From positions 124,001-188,000 of the forward strand of contig NZ_JAAVUQ010000005.1 in assembly GCF_018449515.1 (NCBI RefSeq): DNA of 64,000 bases, given 5' to 3'. Position numbers and translations under genes: made by a program. Of the stretch, positions 54,455 to 61,545 are shown in pieces. Position 1 is the stretch's first letter, and each line of letters begins with the position of its first letter. Under the pieces are notes generated by a model. It was not told the origin of the DNA, did not search any database, and saw only the letters and a list, made by a program, of their open reading frames with translations. Source of the DNA: Caballeronia sp. dw_19. Its GTDB lineage: Bacteria > Pseudomonadota > Gammaproteobacteria > Burkholderiales > Burkholderiaceae.

Positions 54455-56566
54455 TTACTTCTTGCGCTGCGGCGGCAGGTCCGTGCACACGCCTTCGTAC
54501 AACTCGGCGGCCATCCCGATCGATTCGCCGAGCGTCGGGTGCGGATGGATCGTCTTGCCGATATCCTCCGCGTCCGCGCCCATCTCGATCGCCAGACACA
54601 CTTCGCTGATCAGGTCGCCCGCATTCGTCCCGACGATCCCACCACCGATAATCCGGTGCGTTTCTTCGTCGAAGATGAGTTTGGTGAAACCTTCGTCGCG
54701 ACCATTTGCAATCGCCCGGCCCGACGCAGCCCACGGGAACGTGGCCTTGCCGTACTTGATGCCTTCGGCCTTGCACTGATCTTCGGTCTTGCCGGCCCAC
54801 GCCACTTCGGGATCGGTGTAAGCGACAGACGGAATCTGCAATGCGTCGAAGTACGCCTTTTCACCATGCGCCGCTTCCGCTGCAACGTGGCCTTCGTGCA
54901 CGGCCTTGTGCGCGAGCATCGGCTGGCCAACCAGATCGCCGATAGCAAAAATATGCTCGACGTTCGTGCGCAACTGCTTGTCGACGTTGATGAAACCGCG
55001 GTCAGTCACCGCAACGCCAGCCTTGTCCGCACCAATCTTCCCACCGTTCGGGCTACGGCCGACCGCCACGAGCACGAGGTCATAACGTTGTGCTTCAGCG
55101 GGCGCTTTTTCGCCTTCGAAGCTCACATAGATGCCGTCGTCCTTTGCTTCCGCCTTGGTCGTTTTCGTCTTGAGCATGACGTTCGCGAAACGCTTGGCGT
55201 TGAACTTCTCCCACACCTTCACGAGATCACGATCCGCACCGGCCATCAGGACATCGAGCATTTCGACCACGTCGATTTCCGCCCCCAGCGACGCATACAC
55301 CGTCGCCATTTCCAGGCCGATAATGCCGCCGCCGATCACGAGCATGCGCTTCGGAATCTGGCGCAATTCGAGCGCGCCGGTGGAATCCACCACGCGCGGA
55401 TCTTCCGGCATGAATGGCAGCTTCACGGCTTGCGAGCCCGCTGCGATGATCGCCTTCTTGAACTGCACAACTTTTTTGCCGCCCTCGCCTTCAATCTCCA
55501 TGTGATTCGGACCGACAAACTTGCCGACACCCGTGACCACCTGGACCTTGCGCGCCTTCGCCATGCCGGCTAGTCCGCCGGTCAGTTTCTTGACGACGCC
55601 TGACTTGAAGTCGCGGAGTTTGTCGAGATCGATCGTCGGTTCACCGAAGGAAATGCCGTGGTGCGCGAGTTCCTTCGCGGCGTCGGTGATCGCGGCAGCG
55701 TGAAGCAAGGCTTTCGACGGAATGCAGCCAACGTTCAGGCATACGCCGCCAAGCGTTGCATAACGCTCGACGATGACCGTGTTCATGCCGAGGTCAGCCG
55801 CGCGGAACGCGGCCGAATAACCGCCGGGGCCAGCGCCGAGCACGAGCATGTCGCATTCGATATCGGCGGAACCGGAGAACGACGCGGCCTTCGGTGCGGG
55901 TGCGGCGCTCGCCTTTTCGGCCGGTTGCGGCCCGGCCGTCTTCGGTTTTTCCTCAACCTGGCTGACACCGCCGCCCTGGCCTTCGAGCGTGAGGATGACG
56001 ACGCCTTCGGAGACGTTGTCGCCGATCTTGACCTTGACTTCCTTGACCGTGCCCGCTGCAGGCGACGGCACGTCCATGGTCGCTTTATCGGATTCGAGCG
56101 TGACGAGCGATTGTTCTTTCTCGACCGTATCGCCGGCCTTCACGTGAATTTCGATAACCGGGATGTCGGTGAAATCGCCGATGTCCGGCACCTTCACGTC
56201 TTGCGATCCGCCGCCTGCGGGCTTTTGTTCAGCGGGCTTGGACGCGGCCGTTTCTTTCGGCGCCGGTGCATCGGCTTTCGCCGCAGCGGGCTTTTCAGCG
56301 GGCGCTGCCGGCTTTTCGCTGCCGGCGTCGGCCGTTTCCACCAATGCGATCACGGTGCCTTGCGAGACTTTATCGCCAGCTTTGACCTTGACTTCCTTGA
56401 CCGTGCCGACGAGGTCGCTGGGAACTTCGATGGACGCTTTATCCGATTCGAGGGTGAGGACGCCTTGTTCTTTTTCGATAGCGTCGCCGGCTTTGATATT
56501 CACTTCGACGACATCGACGTCTTTGAAATCGCCGATATCGGGTACTTTAAGTTCGGTGAGACTCAT
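54455..56566 (-). CDS. lpdA: Dihydrolipoyl dehydrogenase (E3) with two N-terminal lipoyl domains
   Basis: E3 reoxidises the dihydrolipoyl groups of the complex with NAD. The 703-residue protein has lipoyl domain 1 (1-80, Lys 43 in ESDKAS), an Ala/Pro/Lys linker, lipoyl domain 2 (about 116-195, ESDKAT), a second linker, then the flavoenzyme: GAGPGGYSAAFRAAD, redox disulphide GGVCLNVGCIPSK, GGGIIGLEMATVYASLG and HPHPTLGE (catalytic His-Glu). Single lipoyl domains are common in beta-proteobacterial E3; two are less so. Domain 2 shares long identical DNA runs with aceF. The ATG at 56566 gives MSLTELKVPDIGDF. Confidence 0.95.
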   Translation of the reverse strand: MSLTELKVPDIGDFKDVDVVEVNIKAGDAIEKEQGVLTLESDKASIEVPSDLVGTVKEVKVKAGDKVSQGTVIALVETADAGSEKPAAPAEKPAAAKADAPAPKETAASKPAEQKPAGGGSQDVKVPDIGDFTDIPVIEIHVKAGDTVEKEQSLVTLESDKATMDVPSPAAGTVKEVKVKIGDNVSEGVVILTLEGQGGGVSQVEEKPKTAGPQPAEKASAAPAPKAASFSGSADIECDMLVLGAGPGGYSAAFRAADLGMNTVIVERYATLGGVCLNVGCIPSKALLHAAAITDAAKELAHHGISFGEPTIDLDKLRDFKSGVVKKLTGGLAGMAKARKVQVVTGVGKFVGPNHMEIEGEGGKKVVQFKKAIIAAGSQAVKLPFMPEDPRVVDSTGALELRQIPKRMLVIGGGIIGLEMATVYASLGAEIDVVEMLDVLMAGADRDLVKVWEKFNAKRFANVMLKTKTTKAEAKDDGIYVSFEGEKAPAEAQRYDLVLVAVGRSPNGGKIGADKAGVAVTDRGFINVDKQLRTNVEHIFAIGDLVGQPMLAHKAVHEGHVAAEAAHGEKAYFDALQIPSVAYTDPEVAWAGKTEDQCKAEGIKYGKATFPWAASGRAIANGRDEGFTKLIFDEETHRIIGGGIVGTNAGDLISEVCLAIEMGADAEDIGKTIHPHPTLGESIGMAAELYEGVCTDLPPQRKK

Positions 56567-56640
56567 GTTGTCCCCTAAAAAGGAAGCGGGCAGAACCAAA
56601 GGATGCAACGCGCGGCCCTTGGTTCTGCCGTCGGCAGACT

Positions 56641-56705
56641 TGCCTTTCTTTGCTTACTTTCTTTGGCAATTCAAAGAAAGTAAGTGCCGCCCCGCACAGG
56701 GGCGA
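56641..56705. repeat. REP-like inverted repeat between aceF and lpdA
   Basis: The arms CTTACTTTCTTTG (56653-56665) and CAAAGAAAGTAAG (56672-56684) are perfect complements around GCAATT. A second small hairpin GCCCC/GGGGC follows (about 56690-56703). I recall similar CTTTCTTTG/CAAAGAAAG-plus-CCCCGCACAGGGG elements dispersed in Burkholderia genomes. It lies within the 215-base aceF-lpdA gap, so it may tune the lpdA level relative to aceEF. Confidence 0.75.
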
Positions 56706-56781
56706 CTAGCAAAGTGCAGTGCAATGCAAGTTCAATGAAGCGGCTAGCGGGCCAACATAAGCGGCCCGCCAAGCACAAACA

Positions 56782-58437
56782 TCACAAACTCACGCGACGG
56801 AAATCCGCCAGCACAGCAGAAAGGTAGGCATTGAACCGCGCGGCCTCGGCGCCATCGATAACCCGATGATCGTACGACAGCGACAAAGGCAGAATCAGGC
56901 GAGGTACAAACGCCTTGCCGTCCCACACCGGCTTCATCGCGCCCCGCGACAACCCCAAAATGGCCACTTCAGGCGCATTGATGATCGGCGTGAAATGCGT
57001 TCCGCCGATGCCACCCAGTGACGAAATCGAGAAACATCCGCCTTGCATCTGGTCGGGCTTCAGCTTGCCTTCACGTGCAGCCTTCGACAGATCGGCCATC
57101 TCCTTCGCGACATCGACGAGGCCCTTCTTGTCCGCGTCGCGAATCACCGGAACCATCAAACCGTTCGGGGTATCGGCGGCAAAACCGATGTTGTAATACT
57201 GCTTGAAGACGAGGTTGTCGCCGTCGAGGCTCGCATTGAACGTCGGGAATTTCTTCAACGCGGCAACCACCGCCTTGATCACGAACGCGAGCATGGTGAA
57301 CTTCACGCCAGCCTTTTCGTTTTCCTTGTTCAACGTCACACGCAGCGCTTCCAGGTCGGTGATATCGGCTTCGTCGTTGTTCGTGACGTGCGGGATCATG
57401 ACCCAGTTGCGATGCAAATTCGCACCCGAAATCTTCTTGATGCGAGACAACGGCTTCGGATCGACCGGACCGAACTTCGTAAAATCGACCTTCGGCCACG
57501 GCAGCAGGTTCAACTCGCCGCCACCGGCAGGCGCTGCGGCGGCTGCCGCCGGCGCTTTACCCTGGCCGCTCATCACGCCCTTCACGAACGCGGTCACGTC
57601 GGCTTGCGTGATGCGGTTCTTCGGGCCCGAACCCGTTACGGACGACACGTCAACGCCGAGTTCGCGCGCAAACTTGCGCACCGACGGCGATGCGTGGCTC
57701 GACGTACGCGAGCCTTCGCCAGCGGGAATCGCCGGTGCGAGCGCGAGTGCGGACGGGGCTTCTTTCTGGGCAGTTGCGGCTTTGGCCGGTGCATCCGAAG
57801 GCGCTTCTGCCTTCGGTGCTTCCTGCCTGGGAGCAACAGCGGCCGCGGCAGCCGATCCTTCACCGCCTTCCAGCACGAGGATCAACGTGCCTTCCGAGAC
57901 GTTGTCGCCGACCTTGACCTTGAGTTCCTTGACCGTGCCCGCCGCGGGCGACGGCACGTCCATGGTGGCTTTATCGGATTCGAGCGTGACGAGCGATTGC
58001 TCCTTCTCGACCTTGTCGCCGACTTTCACGTTCACTTCGATCACCGGAATGTCCTTGAAGTCGCCAATATCCGGCACCTTCACTTCAACCGATCCACCAC
58101 CCGACGATGCAGCCGCCGCAGGAGCCTTATCCTGCGCCGGCGCTTCAGCGGGTTTTTCAGCGGCCTTCGGTGCAGCAGCGGCAGCAGCACCCGATTCAGC
58201 CGCTTCCAGCACGACGATCAACGCACCTTCCGACACGTTGTCGCCCACCTTGACCTTCACTTCCTTCACGACGCCAGCGGCCGAACTGGGCACATCCATG
58301 GTCGCTTTATCGGATTCGAGCGTGACGAGCGATTGCTCCTTCTCGACGGTATCCCCAACTTTCACCAGCACTTCGATCACCGGAATGTCCGTGTAATCGC
58401 CGATATCCGGCACCTTGACTTCGATCGCTTGACTCAT
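56782..58437 (-). CDS. aceF: Dihydrolipoyllysine-residue acetyltransferase (E2) of pyruvate dehydrogenase
   Basis: E2 transfers acetyl groups to CoA and forms the complex core. The 551-residue protein has two lipoyl domains (about 3-78 and 116-193, each with ESDKATMDV), a peripheral-subunit-binding domain (SHASPSVRKFARELGVD, about 250-285) and the catalytic domain with SLSYDHRVIDGAEAARF near the C-terminus. Ala/Pro/Glu linkers separate them. It is between aceE and lpdA. Confidence 0.96.
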   Translation of the reverse strand: MSQAIEVKVPDIGDYTDIPVIEVLVKVGDTVEKEQSLVTLESDKATMDVPSSAAGVVKEVKVKVGDNVSEGALIVVLEAAESGAAAAAAPKAAEKPAEAPAQDKAPAAAASSGGGSVEVKVPDIGDFKDIPVIEVNVKVGDKVEKEQSLVTLESDKATMDVPSPAAGTVKELKVKVGDNVSEGTLILVLEGGEGSAAAAAVAPRQEAPKAEAPSDAPAKAATAQKEAPSALALAPAIPAGEGSRTSSHASPSVRKFARELGVDVSSVTGSGPKNRITQADVTAFVKGVMSGQGKAPAAAAAAPAGGGELNLLPWPKVDFTKFGPVDPKPLSRIKKISGANLHRNWVMIPHVTNNDEADITDLEALRVTLNKENEKAGVKFTMLAFVIKAVVAALKKFPTFNASLDGDNLVFKQYYNIGFAADTPNGLMVPVIRDADKKGLVDVAKEMADLSKAAREGKLKPDQMQGGCFSISSLGGIGGTHFTPIINAPEVAILGLSRGAMKPVWDGKAFVPRLILPLSLSYDHRVIDGAEAARFNAYLSAVLADFRRVSL

Positions 58438-58538
58438 TGTTTATTGTCTCCTGGGTCGCGACGCGAAAAATCGCCCTGCCACGAGGCTAAAGCCAGGGGC
58501 AAGGCGACTTCGCGCAACAACACTCGGGGGCCGATGCG

Positions 58539-61238
58539 TTAAACCGTCATCGGGTTGGGTTTGGCGGGGTCGAGCGCGTACTTCTTGATCGCGTCGGCGA
58601 CGACCTTGCGGTCGATCGTGCCTTCGTCGGCCAGCGCATTGAGCGCCGCGACGGTGACCCAGTAGCGGTCGACTTCGAAGAAATGACGCAGTTTTTCGCG
58701 CGTGTCCGAACGGCCATAACCGTCCGTGCCGAGCACGACAAACTTGTTCGGCACGTAACCGCGAATCTGGTCGACGAGCGCACGCACATAATCCGTCGAT
58801 GCCACCACCGGACCTTTCGCGTCCTTCAGCAGCTTCGTCACGTGCGAGATCTGGCGTTCTTCCGTCGGGTGCAGCAGGTTCCAGCGCTCCACTTGCGCGC
58901 CTTCGCGTGCCAGTTCCGTGAAGCTCGGAACGCTCCAGAGATCGGCGGCCACGTTCCAGTCGTTCTTGAGCAGGTCGGCAGCGGCGATCACTTCATTGAA
59001 GATCGTGCCCGCGCCCATCAGCTGAACGCGCGGCGTTTTTGCGTCGGCATCCGATTTGCGGAACGAGTACATGCCCTTGATGATGTCGGTGGCTACCGTT
59101 TCACCTTGCGGAATCGCCGGGTGTTCGTAGTTCTCGTTCATCACCGTGACGTAGTAGTACACGTCTTCCTGCTCGGCCACCATGCGACGCAAACCGTCCT
59201 GCATGATCACCGCGAGTTCGTAACCGAAGGTCGGGTCGTAGCTCACGCAGTTCGGCACCGACGCCGCCCACATCAACGAATGGCCGTCTTCGTGCTGCAG
59301 CCCTTCGCCGTTGAGCGTCGTACGCCCGGCCGTGCCGCCCAGCAGGAAACCGCGCGAACGCATGTCGCCCGCTGCCCACGCCAGGTCGCCGATACGCTGG
59401 AAGCCGAACATGGAATAGAAGATGTAGAACGGGATCATGATCTCGCCGTGCGTCGAATACGACGTCGCGGCCGCGATCCAGTCACACATCCCGCCGGCTT
59501 CGTTGATCCCTTCCTGCAGGATCTGGCCGGTTTCCGATTCACGATAGAACATCAACTGATCGGAATCTTCCGGCACGTACTTCTGGCCGTCCTGATTCCA
59601 GATACCGATCTGGCGGAACAAACCTTCCATACCAAAGGTACGCGATTCGTCCGGCACGATCGGCACGATGCGTTTGCCGAGCGCCTTGTCCTTCAGCAGG
59701 ATGTTGAGAATCCGCACGAACGCCATGGTCGTGGAGATCTCGCGGCCCGGACCCGTGCCCTTGAGCACCGGTTCGAACGCCGACAGATCCGGCACCGGCA
59801 GCGACTCGGCTTTCTGACGGCGCGCCGGCAGATAACCACCCAGTTCCTGGCGACGAGCGCGCATGTACTCGAGTTCCTTCGACCCTTCGTCGAACTCCAG
59901 ATACGGCACGTCGGCGATCTGGTCGTCGGGTATCGGCAGCTTGAACTGATCGCGGAACTTCATCAGCTGATCTGTGTGCAGCTTCTTCTGCTGATGGGTG
60001 ATGTTCATGGCCTGACCGGCTTCGCCCATGCCATAACCCTTGATGGTCTTGGCGAGGATCACGGTCGGCTGACCCTTCGTCTTCGATGCTTCCGAATACG
60101 CCGCGTAGATCTTGTGCGGATCATGGCCGCCGCGATTCAGGTTCCAGATGTCCTCGTCGGACCATTCCGCCACCATCGCCTTGAGTTCCGGCGTGTTGAA
60201 GAAATGCTCGCGCACGTAGGCGCCCGACTCCGACTTGTAGGTCTGGTATTCGCCGTCGACCACTTCCATCATCCGGCGCATCAGCGCACCGGTTTTATCG
60301 CGGGCAAAGAGCGAATCCCAGCGGCTGCCCCACACCACCTTGATCACGTTCCATCCAGCACCGCGGAATTCACTTTCGAGTTCCTGGATGATCTTGCCGT
60401 TGCCGCGAACCGGGCCGTCGAGACGCTGCAGGTTGCAGTTGATCACGAAGACGAGGTTGTCGAGCCGTTCACGGCCGGCCATGCCGATCGCGCCGAGCGA
60501 TTCCGGTTCGTCCGTTTCGCCGTCGCCAAGGAATGCCCAGACCTTGCGGCTGCCTGCCTTGATGATGCCGCGCGCATCCAGGTACTTCATGAAACGCGCC
60601 TGATAGATCGCCATGATCGGGCCGAGGCCCATCGATACGGTCGGGAACTGCCAGAAGTCCGGCATCAGCCACGGATGCGGATACGACGAAATGCCTTCGC
60701 CGCCCACTTCCTGGCGGAAATTATCGAGCTGACTTGCTTTCAGGCGGCCGAGCAAAAACGCGCGCGAATACACACCCGGCGACGAATGGCCCTGCACGAA
60801 CACGAGATCGCCACCATGTTCGGGCGACGGCGCGTGCCAGAAATGGTTGAAGCCGACGTCATACAGCGTGGCCGCCGATGCGAACGAAGCAATGTGGCCG
60901 CCCACGTTCGTGTCCTTGCCCGCGCGCAGCACCATCGCGATGGCATTCCAGCGCGTGTACGAGCGGATCTTGTGTTCGATGTCCTGATCGCCGGGAATCT
61001 TCGACTGGGCGGCGACCGGAATGGTGTTGATGTACGGGGTGTTAGCGGAAAACGGCAGATGTTCGCCGTGCACGCGCGCGAATTCGATCTGCTTTTCGAT
61101 CAGGTAATGGGCGCGATCCGGACCTACTGCCGAAATCACGCCGTCGAGGGCTTCCAGCCACTCAGCGGTTTCCTGGGGATCTTCGTCGTCCTTGGCGTTG
61201 GCGACATATTTCATCACTTCGTCGGGTACAGCGGACAT
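58539..61238 (-). CDS. aceE: Pyruvate dehydrogenase E1, homodimeric type
   Basis: E1 decarboxylates pyruvate with thiamine diphosphate. The 899-residue protein has the ThDP motif GDGETDEPESLGAIGMAGRERLDNLVFVINCNLQ near 230, and the standard ends (MSAVPDEVMKYVANAKDD; KKYALDPAKPNPMTV). The ATG at 61238 follows CAGGAGACGAG; the open frame upstream is non-coding. It heads the leftward aceE-aceF-lpdA operon. Confidence 0.96.
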   Translation of the reverse strand: MSAVPDEVMKYVANAKDDEDPQETAEWLEALDGVISAVGPDRAHYLIEKQIEFARVHGEHLPFSANTPYINTIPVAAQSKIPGDQDIEHKIRSYTRWNAIAMVLRAGKDTNVGGHIASFASAATLYDVGFNHFWHAPSPEHGGDLVFVQGHSSPGVYSRAFLLGRLKASQLDNFRQEVGGEGISSYPHPWLMPDFWQFPTVSMGLGPIMAIYQARFMKYLDARGIIKAGSRKVWAFLGDGETDEPESLGAIGMAGRERLDNLVFVINCNLQRLDGPVRGNGKIIQELESEFRGAGWNVIKVVWGSRWDSLFARDKTGALMRRMMEVVDGEYQTYKSESGAYVREHFFNTPELKAMVAEWSDEDIWNLNRGGHDPHKIYAAYSEASKTKGQPTVILAKTIKGYGMGEAGQAMNITHQQKKLHTDQLMKFRDQFKLPIPDDQIADVPYLEFDEGSKELEYMRARRQELGGYLPARRQKAESLPVPDLSAFEPVLKGTGPGREISTTMAFVRILNILLKDKALGKRIVPIVPDESRTFGMEGLFRQIGIWNQDGQKYVPEDSDQLMFYRESETGQILQEGINEAGGMCDWIAAATSYSTHGEIMIPFYIFYSMFGFQRIGDLAWAAGDMRSRGFLLGGTAGRTTLNGEGLQHEDGHSLMWAASVPNCVSYDPTFGYELAVIMQDGLRRMVAEQEDVYYYVTVMNENYEHPAIPQGETVATDIIKGMYSFRKSDADAKTPRVQLMGAGTIFNEVIAAADLLKNDWNVAADLWSVPSFTELAREGAQVERWNLLHPTEERQISHVTKLLKDAKGPVVASTDYVRALVDQIRGYVPNKFVVLGTDGYGRSDTREKLRHFFEVDRYWVTVAALNALADEGTIDRKVVADAIKKYALDPAKPNPMTV

Positions 61239-61545
61239 GCTCGTCTCCTGATTTGAGGAACGCTCTGTGAACAGACGACGCGAGCCTTTAAGCCATCCGC
61301 AAGACACAATTGCGGAAAACAATGAGGGACAAGCGCGCGTGCGGCAATTCTAAAGAGCCTCAGAACGGTAGCGCAAGCAATTTTTCGAATCATGAGACTC
61401 AATCTCATAATGCGGAAAAATGCTGCAACGCACCGTGGGACAAGGACTTTTTGTTAGACGCGTTGGTGTCCTTGCGATCAATTGCGGGCCTTTTCAAGAC
61501 TTTTTACGCCATTTAACAGTGTGGCGCTGCGTTACAATTGCGCGC
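61239..61545. other. Divergent control region between aceE and the histidine kinase
   Basis: It holds both promoters. On the minus strand TTGCGC (61371-61376) and TAGAAT (61347-61352) are a possible aceE promoter with 18-base spacing. ATGAGA-CTCAA-TCTCAT (61392-61408) is a perfect short inverted repeat just upstream. The rightward TACAAT (61533-61538) is only 8 bases from the kinase ATG. No ORF is supported. Confidence 0.55.
61392..61408. promoter_or_regulatory. Candidate operator ATGAGA-N5-TCTCAT upstream of aceE
   Basis: This is a perfect six-base inverted repeat placed roughly 40-55 bases before a candidate aceE start site. Size and spacing are compatible with a GntR-type regulator such as PdhR, but the sequence is not the E. 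coli PdhR box. Confidence 0.4.

Noticed and set aside
57043-58542. Long open frames opposite aceF
   Set aside because: Low-complexity translations mirror the lipoyl domain repeats; no domain support.
58683-61256. 857-codon open frame opposite aceE
   Set aside because: Its size is striking, but composition is that of an antisense shadow of a highly biased gene; aceE is certain.
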